A DNA stretch of 64,000 bases from Arthrobacter sp. CDRTa11 (GCF_026427775.1 NZ_CP044532.1:2046001-2110000); one strand, 5' to 3'; counted from the first letter of the stretch, positions 10,013 to 18,374 are shown. Numbers and translations: made by a program. The notes: generated by a model not told the origin, from the letters alone.

Positions 10013-11219
10013 CCTTATTGGGCTGGCGACGGCGGCCACGGCCGGGAGCGCGGTAGTTTTTCTTGGCGCGGCGTATTTTGCCCGCCAGGTTGTCGTTCCA
10101 AAGACCACCCGCAGCGAGGACCTTCCCATCCGAAGGGTCTTTGGAGGCGCCGAAGGCTCGCTGCAAATCGAACTGCCTGCATCACCACAGACAAGGGCAC
10201 CCGGGCGTTACAGCCTTTGGTTCGCCAACGGTTCCGGCCATGCCTGTCTTGGCAGGGTTACGAAGACGGACACTGAAGCAGGCACAGTGACACGTGTTGT
10301 GGAGCGGGTCGACTCCGGTGACTTGCCGTCCGCCAGGGCAGGAATCTGGAGCGGATATGTTTTCTCTAAACCGGACCAGCTAGACCTGCCTTATTCAGTA
10401 GTTCAGATCCCGACTGAGCACGGCACTGCCCCCGCATGGAAGTTCATGCCGGCCACTGCTTCCCTCGTTTCTAACGTATGGGCGATACATATCCATGGGA
10501 TGGGCGGAACCAGAGCAGGTGCTCTCCGTGGGGTCCCAGTTGCAAATCGGCTGGGCCACACATCGCTGGTCGTCTCATTTCGGAATGACCGCGAGGCGAC
10601 AGAATCGACTGACGCTCGCTACATGTTGGGGCAGACTGAATGGATCGACGTCGAAGCTGCGATCGGATTCGCCATTAGCGAGGGCGCCCAGAAGATACTG
10701 CTATTCGGCTGGTCCTTGGGCGGATCCATCGCCTTACAATTGGCAAATTTGTCGGCCTACTCCCGATATGTCTCTGGGCTCATACTCGATGCCCCAGTTA
10801 TGGACTGGAGTAGGACCTTGACTTCAAACGCGCAGGCAAGCGGGCTCCCGGGTCCGGTGGCCGCTTTAGGACTGCGCCTCATGCAGTCCAGGACGTTCCG
10901 GTGGGTCACGGGGCTAGAAGAGCCACTCAATTTTCAATCGTTGGACTGGGTGGAGCGCGCGTCTGAGCTCAAGAAACCGGTATTGCTTTTGCATGGAAAA
11001 GGGGACCTTTCAACGCCCTTCGAAGTGTCGGAGCTCGTTGCCAACCTTCGTCCTGACCTGATTCAATTGGTCCCTTTCGACGTCGAGGGTCATTCGCAGG
11101 AATGGAATGTTGATATTGAAAAGTGGGAAGGAGCAGTGGCTGACTGGATCGTGAGCCTGAACGGAGAAGTAAAGGAAGACGACGAAGCCGGAGAGTTGGC
11201 GGACGCCTCGGCGGAGTAG
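9987..11219 (+). CDS. Membrane-anchored alpha/beta hydrolase
   Basis: This 410-residue protein has one N-terminal membrane segment (LIGLATAATAGSAVVFLGAAYFA) and then an alpha/beta hydrolase fold. The nucleophile elbow is GWSLGG with S243. The acid is in LLLHGKGDLSTPFE and the histidine in DVEGHSQEWN, so the triad looks complete. The GTG start at 9987 follows GGGAGGTGG, which fits better than earlier in-frame starts lying inside the upstream gene. It is the last gene of the ImmA operon. The orientation of the catalytic domain (probably outside the membrane) and the substrate are unknown; a lipid or ester hydrolase is likely. Confidence 0.8.
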   Translation: MAKKTALRSLIGLATAATAGSAVVFLGAAYFARQVVVPKTTRSEDLPIRRVFGGAEGSLQIELPASPQTRAPGRYSLWFANGSGHACLGRVTKTDTEAGTVTRVVERVDSGDLPSARAGIWSGYVFSKPDQLDLPYSVVQIPTEHGTAPAWKFMPATASLVSNVWAIHIHGMGGTRAGALRGVPVANRLGHTSLVVSFRNDREATESTDARYMLGQTEWIDVEAAIGFAISEGAQKILLFGWSLGGSIALQLANLSAYSRYVSGLILDAPVMDWSRTLTSNAQASGLPGPVAALGLRLMQSRTFRWVTGLEEPLNFQSLDWVERASELKKPVLLLHGKGDLSTPFEVSELVANLRPDLIQLVPFDVEGHSQEWNVDIEKWEGAVADWIVSLNGEVKEDDEAGELADASAE

Positions 11220-11255
11220 GTGCTCGCACTATTCACCGATTCGCCTATTTCGCTT

Positions 11256-11534
11256 TCAATCGCTTGGCATCAAGGAGCCTGTCGCAACGACATCGCCGGC
11301 GAAAACGGCTGCAAGGGCTTCAAGTTGCGCCCGAACTTGTTCCGGGCAAGCTTCGAATCTCCCGTCTGTTACGCGTACAACAAACCCAGCAGAGTGCAGT
11401 TGCGCAAGGTGACGGCCGATGGCTGACGACGATGCTTGGAGTCCGGTGCCAATTTCGCCACAGGTCGAGGGTCCGTTTCTGATAAGGAAGCGGAGAATTT
11501 GGCTTCGTGTTCGGTTCATCAAGATGTTCGTCAT
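11256..11534 (-). CDS. ArsR-like winged-helix regulator
   Basis: This 92-residue protein has a winged-helix layout: RTRSQILRFLIRNGPSTCGEIGTGLQASSSAIGRHLAQLHSAGFVV, then a short beta wing. This is the style of ArsR/MarR small regulators. It is convergent with the hydrolase gene and divergent from the second EspR-like gene, sharing a 200-bp upstream region that holds the palindrome at 11571-11590. No clear ribosome site is seen; ATG 11534, TTG 11543 and ATG 11519 are all possible. No metal-binding cysteine pair is visible, so the signal is unknown. A similar regulator is encoded at 12197-12520. Confidence 0.65.
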   Translation of the reverse strand: MTNILMNRTRSQILRFLIRNGPSTCGEIGTGLQASSSAIGRHLAQLHSAGFVVRVTDGRFEACPEQVRAQLEALAAVFAGDVVATGSLMPSD

Positions 11535-11570
11535 GGGGACCAAGTTTGAGCAAGGATGAAAAGAATTGGC

Positions 11571-11590
11571 GCTGTAGACGGGTCTACAGC
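11571..11590. promoter_or_regulatory. Palindromic operator candidate GCTGTAGAC-GG-GTCTACAGC
   Basis: Two perfect 9-bp arms flank a 2-bp centre in the region between the divergent ArsR-like and EspR-like genes. The inner TAGACGGGTCTA has the GAC-N2-GTC pattern seen in the 7903-7934 palindrome. One paralogous EspR-like regulator could therefore recognise both. Confidence 0.6.
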
Positions 11591-11736
11591 AGCAGGTTAC
11601 TCCTCCTCTAGCCGTCTGGGAAGCGTCCGGTCAACCTTTTTGAGGTTGATTGCCCCTTTCATATGACTCGCGGAATACTGGGAGCAAGACACATGATCGA
11701 TTCTGACCGGCCTAAGGTCTCATGAAGGGGTGGGCG

Positions 11737-12243
11737 ATGATTGCTGACGAGGCAAGCCTTGATGGGGGACTATCCCCACAAGCCAGGCTTGCCCGCCGTC
11801 TGAATCTGATGCTCGACGTCGTGGTCGCCGAGCGTGGACAGCCAGTTACTTTCCGCGAGATTCAGGGAGAGCTGGCGGCCAGGGGCATCAAGCTCTCGCG
11901 CGCCCGCTGGTTCTACATGAAGGACGGCAGAGGTCGCCTGGTGAGTGATCCGGCGCTTCTCAAAGCCCTTTGCGACATATTCAAAGTTGACGCCTCCTAT
12001 CTCCAGATAGGCAACGATGCCGATCTGCCCGAGCGCATCGATTCCCAGCTCGAGTTCGTCAAATCCCTGCGGGCGGCTCGAGTGAAGTCCTTCGCGGTTC
12101 GAACTCTTGGCGACGTCTCCCCGGAAACGCTGCGCGCCATCTCCGAATACCTCAATGAGGACATCCGCCTCCATCCTGGTGGCGAACAGGCAGCAGCTAG
12201 CCCTCCAGCAGATACTGAAGATGGGCGTCAAGCAGCTCCTTGA
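11737..12243 (+). CDS. Second EspR-like XRE-family regulator
   Basis: This 168-residue paralogue of the regulator at 9551 shares the block QARLARRLNLMLDVVV, then LSRARWFYMKDGRGRLVSDPALLKALCDIFKVDASYL and a C-terminal helical segment. The start at ATG 11737 is supported by AAGGGG six bases upstream; an ATG 15 bases earlier is also in frame. Its 3' end overlaps the convergent ArsR-like gene. With two EspR-like and two ArsR-like proteins next to int, this is the control region of the element. Its operator is probably the palindrome at 11571-11590, an inference from position. Confidence 0.8.
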   Translation: MIADEASLDGGLSPQARLARRLNLMLDVVVAERGQPVTFREIQGELAARGIKLSRARWFYMKDGRGRLVSDPALLKALCDIFKVDASYLQIGNDADLPERIDSQLEFVKSLRAARVKSFAVRTLGDVSPETLRAISEYLNEDIRLHPGGEQAAASPPADTEDGRQAAP

Positions 12244-12520
12244 TACGGGGAGTGTTCGCTGAATAGCGGGGAGAGCGGCCGTGCCGGCGGCCGGCTTGCA
12301 CGTCCACGATGATGGCGCCTGCTTCTTCCAGGGCCAACAGATGCTTGGCCACGCTGGGCTCCCCAGCGCTCACGGAAGCAACAATATCCCCACGCGTCGC
12401 TGGTCCATGGGCTGAAAGGTACCGAAGGATCTCGTTCCGTGCCCGATTGCCAAAAGTTGCCACGGCAGCCTCAACGTCGGACGACCATGCGTCGTCGTGC
12501 GGCTGGGTGATACGTGGCAT
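12197..12520 (-). CDS. ArsR-family winged-helix regulator
   Basis: This protein of about 107 residues has the core VEAAVATFGNRARNEILRYLSAHGPATRGDIVASVSAGEPSVAKHLLALEEAGAIIV, followed by a basic wing GRRHGRSPRY. It is a typical ArsR-type helix-turn-helix without obvious metal ligands. The start is uncertain: ATG 12520 is given because an inverted repeat (12528-12558) and a promoter-like AT-rich stretch lie just upstream, while GTG 12541 is also in frame. The 3' end overlaps the EspR-like gene by 47 bp in the convergent direction, so the transcripts could interfere. It is divergent from the sigma-factor gene. Confidence 0.7.
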   Translation of the reverse strand: MPRITQPHDDAWSSDVEAAVATFGNRARNEILRYLSAHGPATRGDIVASVSAGEPSVAKHLLALEEAGAIIVDVQAGRRHGRSPRYSANTPRIKELLDAHLQYLLEG

Positions 12521-12527
12521 GGAACCA

Positions 12528-12558
12528 TTCTTACTGAACACCTCCGAAAAAGTAAGAA
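12528..12558. promoter_or_regulatory. Inverted repeat upstream of the ArsR-like gene
   Basis: TTCTTACT (12528-12535) and AGTAAGAA (12551-12558) are exact complements with a 15-bp spacer. The repeat lies next to an AT-rich promoter-like stretch (TTGACGATACTTTAATTATC) between the divergent ArsR-like and sigma genes. It fits an ArsR-type operator controlling one or both. Confidence 0.5.
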
Positions 12559-12710
12559 CTGCACTCTTGACGATACTTTAATTATCTTTGACAATATTTT
12601 TCATAGCCTATTCACAAGTGGTTGAAGGCAACGCTGAGGCCACGTCAGAGGTGCCGAGCGTTTGTTGGCGCCGGAGGTATTGGAAACTGTCAGTCGAAGC
12701 GGTGAAGACC

Positions 12711-13616
12711 ATGCGAGTCGAAACCACGGCGAATCACGCCGAACCAAACCAATCTCAGTCGACTGGCGTCGACGTCTCCCTGCTCAATCCACCGATATCC
12801 GAAGAACTGTCGGTAGGTGTCGACCAGATGATGGTTGCCGTCGAAGGAATTCGGCGCTACGTCATTTCACACTTGTCGAGGGTTGGCCGGACGTGCGACG
12901 TAGACGATGTCATGCAAGACATTCGAGTTGCTGTCTGGGATGGAGTATCCCAAGGTCGGTATAGACCATTCCCGGGAGTTCGGTTTGCTGCTTGGGTGCA
13001 GGGTGTAGCAATCAATATCTGTTCTGCACATATCCGTCGGGAGTTAGCGCATCAAACACTCCCGCTGCTCCTAGACCCCGGGGCTGCTGAGGACTCAGTC
13101 CCGTTCGATGCATTGACTGTTCTGGCCAGGCACCGCCACGAGGACCGGGGCGCCGAAAAGGTTGTTGACCAAGAGTGGGCTCAGACGCTGCTTGGCCTGA
13201 CACGCGCCTCTGTGTCCCCGGCAATTTGGGGACTCGCGATGGACAGTCTTACAGAACCGCGCAAATACGGACCGCCCTCGCCCCAGGATCGGCGCCGCTG
13301 GAATGCTGTGACCGTGGTGCGCCAGACAGCAAAGACGATCAACCAAGCGCTGGACGTTGATCCTGGAACTGTCCGGAATATGCAGGACCTGTGCCGATGT
13401 GCTGTTGAATGCCTGCCCAGCCCGCTCCTGCGTGGAGTAGCGGACTCAATTGTGCGTCCTGATGTACGCGGACCAGAGCGTGGCAAGGCCATAGCCGCGT
13501 TGGCAGTCGAACTCGGCGTTACAGAACGCTATGTGGCCGTCCAGATTGGCTGCGCCAGGCGGCTGTATCAAACTGCGTGGCGGACCCTTCGTGGAGCAAC
13601 GATTTCGACCCGCTAA
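12711..13616 (+). CDS. Sigma-70-family sigma factor of the element
   Basis: This protein of about 301 residues has a sigma region 2 (RRYVISHLSRVGRTCDVDDVMQDIRVAVWDG...FAAWVQGVAINICSAHIRRE) and a diverged C-terminal HTH region (ALAVELGVTERYVAVQIGCARRL) where region 4 should lie. A roughly 110-residue linker (RRWNAVTVVRQTAKTINQALDVDPG) separates them, unlike a short ECF factor. The start is uncertain; ATG 12711 is used because upstream sequence does not look coding. It lies 50 bp before the first transfer genes, so it may direct RNA polymerase to transfer promoters. No anti-sigma gene is evident nearby. Confidence 0.7.
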   Translation: MRVETTANHAEPNQSQSTGVDVSLLNPPISEELSVGVDQMMVAVEGIRRYVISHLSRVGRTCDVDDVMQDIRVAVWDGVSQGRYRPFPGVRFAAWVQGVAINICSAHIRRELAHQTLPLLLDPGAAEDSVPFDALTVLARHRHEDRGAEKVVDQEWAQTLLGLTRASVSPAIWGLAMDSLTEPRKYGPPSPQDRRRWNAVTVVRQTAKTINQALDVDPGTVRNMQDLCRCAVECLPSPLLRGVADSIVRPDVRGPERGKAIAALAVELGVTERYVAVQIGCARRLYQTAWRTLRGATISTR

Positions 13617-13666
13617 GTCATGCACTCAACCCGCTTGTCCGCCATGAACGGTAAGGGGAGGCAAAT

Positions 13667-14395
13667 ATGTCTATGTCACGAGAAACGGTGAGAGGTATAA
13701 GTCGCCGCTTGCGCCTGTGGCTCCTAGGTGCGATCTTGGCGGCCACCGTTGCTGTCGTGCTTGTTCTGGTTGGGTCACCACGTCCTCCGTCAACCAGTAC
13801 GACGGCGGTTCCAATCCCACCGCCGCTAGCCTCTTCCACCGGTCGTCCGTCGCCATCCGCTCCGTCTGTTTCAACGGGCTCGACGACGACGCCAGCCACC
13901 GAGAAAACGAGCGCGATTGAGGTTCCACGCACCACGAACTATCGAGCGCTGGCAACAGCCGCTGCCGAGGCCATTTACAGCTGGGACACGCGAACGTCGT
14001 CGTACTCGGAGGTCTACACCCGCCTCCGTGGCTGGTGGGACGTCCTGCCGGACGGATCGAACCCATTGGCTGTCTTTGCTCAGGAATTTGAAGCCACGGG
14101 TATCAACGCCGGAACTTTTGCTTCTTTGGCCGGGCAGGGGGCCTTCCGTACGGCCACGGCCGAATCCATGACCTGTGACGAGGAGTTGGCGGAGGTGCGG
14201 CAGCGTCCGGCTCCGTGGTTGGGTATGCACGTCTGCACCGTCTCCCTGCGAGTGGTGGATCAGACGGCCAGTAGCCGTAACGCCTACACGGCACCAGTCA
14301 GCATCATGGTCAATTGTCCGCCGGCTGCAACTGCCCCGCCTGACCGATGCATGATGGTGGGCTTCTACGCGACCTCAAGCAGGATCGTGTACTGA
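13667..14395 (+). CDS. Single-pass membrane protein of the transfer operon
   Basis: This 242-residue protein has a basic N-terminus, one membrane helix (about residues 17-37), a Pro/Ser/Thr-rich linker and an outside domain of about 150 residues (NYRALATAAAEAIYSWDTRTSSYSEVYTRLRGWWDVL). This resembles the VirB8/TcpC plan, in which a small alpha+beta domain sits in the cell wall space of the secretion channel; the match is by layout only. The start is supported by AAGGGGAGG six bases upstream. It shares a TGATG stop-start with the next gene, a cell-wall hydrolase, which supports a role in conjugation. Confidence 0.6.
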   Translation: MSMSRETVRGISRRLRLWLLGAILAATVAVVLVLVGSPRPPSTSTTAVPIPPPLASSTGRPSPSAPSVSTGSTTTPATEKTSAIEVPRTTNYRALATAAAEAIYSWDTRTSSYSEVYTRLRGWWDVLPDGSNPLAVFAQEFEATGINAGTFASLAGQGAFRTATAESMTCDEELAEVRQRPAPWLGMHVCTVSLRVVDQTASSRNAYTAPVSIMVNCPPAATAPPDRCMMVGFYATSSRIVY

Positions 14396-15525
14396 TGCCA
14401 TTCCCTGCGATTTTGATGGCAGTGGCAAAGCGCCGTGCACTGCTCCACGCCGCGATAGCCATGGCAACGGTCGTGGCACTGATGTTCGGCGTAGTGTTCT
14501 GCGCATTCGTTACCGTGCTGGTCGCTAGTCGGTCGGGCGAGGCCTCCGTTTGCACGTTCATGGGTCCTGTGGGCGAGGGGCCTTCGAGCAGACGTGGTGG
14601 TGGACTGGAAATCCACGTTGGCGGCCGGGAACCAGTCTGGCTCACTCCACGCCAGGTCACGGTAGCGAGCGGCTACATTTCGGTCGGGAAGCAACTTGGA
14701 ATCCCAAGGGACGCCTGGATTATCGCAATCATGATGGCTCTTCAGGAATCGACTCTTAGGGTCCTCGCAAACTCGAATGTCCCGGCCTCGTTCCAGTTTC
14801 CGCACGATGGTGTCGGAAGCGATCATGACTCGATTGGGAGTGCTCAGCAGCGACCGGCTGCAGGCTGGGGGAGCGTTGAGCAGCTGATGGACCTTGGTTA
14901 TAACGCACGTGCATTCTATGGCGGGCCGTCGGGGCCCAATCGTGGCAGCCCGCGGGGCTTGCTCGACGTTCCTGGTTGGCAATCGCTGGACAAAGGACAA
15001 GCTGCTCAGGCCGTCCAAGTTTCGGCTTTTCCCGAGCTGTACTCGCGGTGGGAGTCTCAGGCAACCGCTATAGTCAGCTCGCTCGAGGGTGCCACTGCGC
15101 CGGCAAAATGCGCGGATGCGGTGAAGGTTTCCGCGCCTGCCGTTGCACACGAGAACCTTACCCAGATCCGCAAGGATGTCTTGCGCTTTACGCAAGCCGG
15201 TGTGGGTGGAACTTACATCTGGGGTGGTGAACAGTTCAAAGCGTGGGACTGCTCTGGATACGTCCAGTGGATCTATAGTCAGGTCGGAATCAACCTTCCA
15301 CGCGTGGAACAGTGGAGGGTGGGGGAGCGGACCGAGAGCCCGCAGCCCGGCGACTTGGTTGTCCAGAATCCCCAAGGGCCGGACAACTGGGGCCATGTGG
15401 GCATCTATGCAGGTGACGGCATGATGTACAGCGCGCTGAACCCATCGGCAGGGACTTTGCTTCATCCTGTGGACTGGAACCCAGGCAGTGCCTACTTCGA
15501 TTTGCTAAGTAGCCGATTGACTTAG
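14395..15525 (+). CDS. NlpC/P60 cell-wall hydrolase of the type IV secretion system
   Basis: This 376-residue protein has an N-terminal membrane helix (AAIAMATVVALMFGVVFCAFVTVLV), then a lysozyme-like helical region (SVGKQLGIPRDAWIIAIMMALQESTLR) and a C-terminal NlpC/P60 domain. The catalytic cysteine is in WDCSGYVQWIYSQVGINLPR and the histidine in NWGHVGIYAGDGMM. Such proteins open peptidoglycan for conjugation channels in Gram-positive bacteria. The ATG overlaps the previous stop (TGATG), so the start is firm. A hairpin overlapping its stop codon ends the operon, directly before the IS remnant and catabolic block. Confidence 0.85.
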   Translation: MPFPAILMAVAKRRALLHAAIAMATVVALMFGVVFCAFVTVLVASRSGEASVCTFMGPVGEGPSSRRGGGLEIHVGGREPVWLTPRQVTVASGYISVGKQLGIPRDAWIIAIMMALQESTLRVLANSNVPASFQFPHDGVGSDHDSIGSAQQRPAAGWGSVEQLMDLGYNARAFYGGPSGPNRGSPRGLLDVPGWQSLDKGQAAQAVQVSAFPELYSRWESQATAIVSSLEGATAPAKCADAVKVSAPAVAHENLTQIRKDVLRFTQAGVGGTYIWGGEQFKAWDCSGYVQWIYSQVGINLPRVEQWRVGERTESPQPGDLVVQNPQGPDNWGHVGIYAGDGMMYSALNPSAGTLLHPVDWNPGSAYFDLLSSRLT

Positions 15526-15537
15526 TCGGCTATTTTC
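15510..15537 (+). terminator. Terminator at the end of the first transfer operon
   Basis: TAGCCGA (15510-15516) pairs with TCGGCTA (15526-15532) around a 9-nt loop that contains the stop codon of the hydrolase gene. TTTTCC follows. This is a short intrinsic terminator candidate. Confidence 0.65.
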
Positions 15538-15729
15538 CGTGAGTCAATAACCACCGTTTGAGGCCCTGCCGGTAGTGGCGGCGACGCGAAACTCCCGAGG
15601 CATCGCCTCGGTGATGGTGAGTCCGTGCTTTGAAACGTCTGTTTTGCTAGTACCTCCCTAAGTAGTTATTTGGAGATGAGCTAGGGGTGTCTCCAGACCG
15701 CGTCTTCGGCATCGCTCTCCTCCGAGAAC

Positions 15730-16018
15730 AGATGCACTTCGTCGCCGGGCTGGCCAATCCGCGTTCTTCTATTACCAGATCCTGCTCCAGCGCCCGACCC
15801 GAAAGAGAAGCTCAAGGCGGCGATCACGGAGATCTTCGGAACGAACCATGGCCGGTACGGCACGGCGGGTCCATACGGAGCTACTCAAGCAAGGGTGGAC
15901 GGTCGCGAAGAAGAGCGTGCTGAAGCCGCTGCAGGCCCTTTGGTTGGCCTGCAAGGTCCGGTGCAGGAAGCGATACAACTCCTACCAGGGTGAACAGGGC
16001 GGCGCGTTAGCGCTGTGA
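15730..16018 (+). pseudogene. Decayed IS3-family transposase (OrfB) remnant
   Basis: Three plus-strand frames carry consecutive pieces of an IS3-type OrfB. One has SAFFYYQ near 15765. The next has DPKEKLKAAITEIFGTNHGRYGT (15795-15862). The last has RVHTELLKQGWTVAKKSVLK and ALWLACKVRCRKRYNSYQG (15865-15990). This is the HTH and pre-catalytic part; the DDE domain is absent. At least two frameshifts are needed to join the pieces, and no terminal repeats were found. It marks past insertion at the junction between transfer genes and the catabolic block. Confidence 0.75.
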
Positions 16019-16350
16019 GATCCCGATCTATCTGGACCATTCCGGGATGTTGAACTCACTCTTTTCGCGAAGCTTTCGATCACCCCATTTTGGCGCTGCT
16101 CCAAACTAATTGGCCCTTTTTCTCAGAGACGGTCGACCAAGACGTCCGGGCCGACCTCAGGGGGAGGTAGTTGCGCATGGCAAACAACTCCGTTTCCTAA
16201 GGGAACGGGTCCGCCCATCACGGATGGCAATGATTGAGCGGGCAGGGTCGTCATCAAGAGCGTGGGGGCGCCCGGCGGAGGTCCCGCCACCCTCGAAGGG
16301 TGCCAGCCGGCGGCGTCCGCCGTTGCAGTCCGTTGAAGGTCGTCCTCGTC
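16019..16350. other. Spacer without recognised gene
   Basis: No reading frame with coding character was seen between the IS3 remnant and the thioredoxin gene. The stretch probably is more decayed insertion DNA. Confidence 0.5.
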
Positions 16351-16674
16351 TCAGCCGAGATATGGCGACAATCGCTCTTCGAAAGCTTCCTTAGGCATGG
16401 CTCCCATGAATGAATCGACGATTTCACCGTTCTGGAACACTCGGAAGGCCGGGATCGAAGTTACCTGGTATTTCCGGGCGAGCTCGGGATTCTCGTCCAC
16501 ATTGAGCTTTACGACGTCAATCTTTTCTCTGTGGTGTCGTGCGATTTCGTCTAGCACGGGGCCGACTGCCCGACAGGGCGGGCACCATGCTGCCCAGAAG
16601 TCGACTAAGACGGGCCGTTCGTTTCGGAGTACATCTGTCTTAAACGTCGAAGTTGTGGTGGTGCGTGCAGACAT
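16351..16674 (-). CDS. Thioredoxin-like protein with WCPPC active site
   Basis: This 107-residue thioredoxin fold has the active site W30-CPPC (C31, C34) in place of the usual WCGPC, and the cis-proline is in SIPAFRVF. It would reduce protein disulfides in the cytoplasm. ATG 16674 is chosen because upstream sequence in frame is not thioredoxin-like; the ribosome site is weak. It lies downstream of mmsA on the same strand with a 185-bp gap, so it may be read through from the catabolic operon. The CPPC variant usually shifts the redox potential, so the partner may differ from that of the housekeeping thioredoxin. Confidence 0.88.
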   Translation of the reverse strand: MSARTTTTSTFKTDVLRNERPVLVDFWAAWCPPCRAVGPVLDEIARHHREKIDVVKLNVDENPELARKYQVTSIPAFRVFQNGEIVDSFMGAMPKEAFEERLSPYLG

Positions 16675-16859
16675 TTCGTACTCGCTTTCAGAGAGGATTA
16701 CTCGGTTGGGAGCTCCTGTGCAAACAGCGTGCATTTGGACGCTGTGGTGTTCCTTGCGCAGTGTGATTGACGACCAACAGCTGTCCGGATTGCCCGCGAT
16801 CATTCATGGATGTTGACGCTAGCTGGACCGCCCGTGGCCTCATGCCAATGCGCTCTTAT

Positions 16860-18374
16860 CTAGTTGGATGGGAAGTTGTACGAAGCTCCCGATGCGTGGG
16901 CAGGCTCCGGCCAGCGTGAGGTGACGACTTTGCCACGGGTGAAGAACGACACGCCCTCGGGGCCGTAGATGTGCTTATCACCGAACAGTGATGCCTTCCA
17001 GCCGCCAAAGGAGTGGTATGCCACGGGCACGGGCAGGGGTACGTTGATTCCGATCATGCCGACGTCGACGGAGCGCTGGAACTTGCGGGCATCGGCTCCC
17101 GATGAGGTGAAGATGGCGGTGCCATTGCCGTAGGGATTGGCGTTGATCAAGGCAATGCCCGCGGCAAGATCTTCGACTCGGACGACAGCCAGAACGGGGC
17201 CGAAAATTTCCTCGGTATATGCGGACATCTCAGTTTTGACGTGGTCGATGACCGTGGGGCCGACCCAGAATCCCTCTTCGTGGCCCGGGACGATGACGTC
17301 GCGGCCGTCCACGATCATGGCCGCCCCCGCAGCTTCCGCTGCAGCCACAGTCTTGCAGATGAATTCCCGTGATTCCGGGCTGATGACTGGGCCCATGTCG
17401 GCTCCCGGTTCTGTACCGTTGCCGACCTTGATGTTCAATGCCCGCTCTTCAACCTTCTTAACCAACAGGTCAGCTGCGTCACCGACGGCGACGGCGACGG
17501 AGATCGCCATGCATCGCTGTCCGGCGGAACCAAAAGCAGCTGCCGCCAGATGGTCGGCCGCATGATCCAGGTCGGCGTCCGGCATGACGATGGCATGGTT
17601 TTTTGCTCCGCCCAGGGCTTGGACTCGCTTGCCATTCTTGGCGGCGACTTCAGCGATGTGCCTTGCCACAGGCGTGGAACCCACGAAGGAGATACCGTCC
17701 ACATCTGGGTGGGTCAGAAGTCCGGACACAACCGCCCTGTCGCCGTGCAAAACCTGGAAGACGCCGTCGGGCAGACCTGCCAGCTTCCACAGCTTCGCGA
17801 GCAGCATGGCTGCGGAAGGTACCCGGTGGGATGGCTTGAGGATAAAGGCGTTGCCCGTGGCGATGGCCATGGGTGCCATCCAGAGTGGCACCATCACGGG
17901 GAAGTTGAATGGAGTAATGCCGGCGACTACGCCAAGCGGTTCCCGGAACGAGAATACATCGATCCCCGTGGACACCTGATCTGAATAATCGCCTTTGAGC
18001 AGCTCCGGGATGCCACATGCGAACTCGATGACGTCGAGGCCACGCGCGATCTCCCCCTTGGCGTCAAGGAGGACTTTGCCGTGTTCGGCTGTAATCAACT
18101 CGGCAAGATCGTCAACATGGGCAGCGACAAGTTCACGGAACCTGAACAGCACAGCAGTTCGTTTCGCCAGAGATGTGTCACCCCATGTGTGGGCAGCTGT
18201 CTTTGCGGCCGCGACCGTGGCTTCAAGGTCAGCCGCGTTCGCCAGGCGGAGCTCCGCCGTGATTTCGCCGGTTGCCGGGTTGTATACGGGCTTCGTGTCC
18301 TGGCCTTGGCCGCTGGTCTCGACCCCGCCGATGAAGTGATTGATGATGGTGGCGCTTGTTGTGCTTGTCGTCAT
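16860..18374 (-). CDS. mmsA: CoA-acylating methylmalonate/malonate semialdehyde dehydrogenase
   Basis: This 504-residue aldehyde dehydrogenase converts methylmalonate or malonate semialdehyde, CoA and NAD to propionyl- or acetyl-CoA and CO2. The fold motif PFNFP (155-159) and catalytic C288 (GSAGQRCMAIS) are present. The usual ALDH general-base glutamate is replaced in the QALGGAKNH segment, as in MmsA enzymes that use CoA instead of water. The start is supported by GAAGGAAG upstream of ATG. It is the last of four leftward genes headed by an iron alcohol dehydrogenase and would carry out the final step of the proposed pathway. Confidence 0.93.
   Translation of the reverse strand: MTTSTTSATIINHFIGGVETSGQGQDTKPVYNPATGEITAELRLANAADLEATVAAAKTAAHTWGDTSLAKRTAVLFRFRELVAAHVDDLAELITAEHGKVLLDAKGEIARGLDVIEFACGIPELLKGDYSDQVSTGIDVFSFREPLGVVAGITPFNFPVMVPLWMAPMAIATGNAFILKPSHRVPSAAMLLAKLWKLAGLPDGVFQVLHGDRAVVSGLLTHPDVDGISFVGSTPVARHIAEVAAKNGKRVQALGGAKNHAIVMPDADLDHAADHLAAAAFGSAGQRCMAISVAVAVGDAADLLVKKVEERALNIKVGNGTEPGADMGPVISPESREFICKTVAAAEAAGAAMIVDGRDVIVPGHEEGFWVGPTVIDHVKTEMSAYTEEIFGPVLAVVRVEDLAAGIALINANPYGNGTAIFTSSGADARKFQRSVDVGMIGINVPLPVPVAYHSFGGWKASLFGDKHIYGPEGVSFFTRGKVVTSRWPEPAHASGASYNFPSN

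Noticed and set aside
14365..15465. Minus-strand open frame across the NlpC/P60 gene
   Set aside because: It is a shadow of a gene with a clear active site; no ribosome site or motif was seen.
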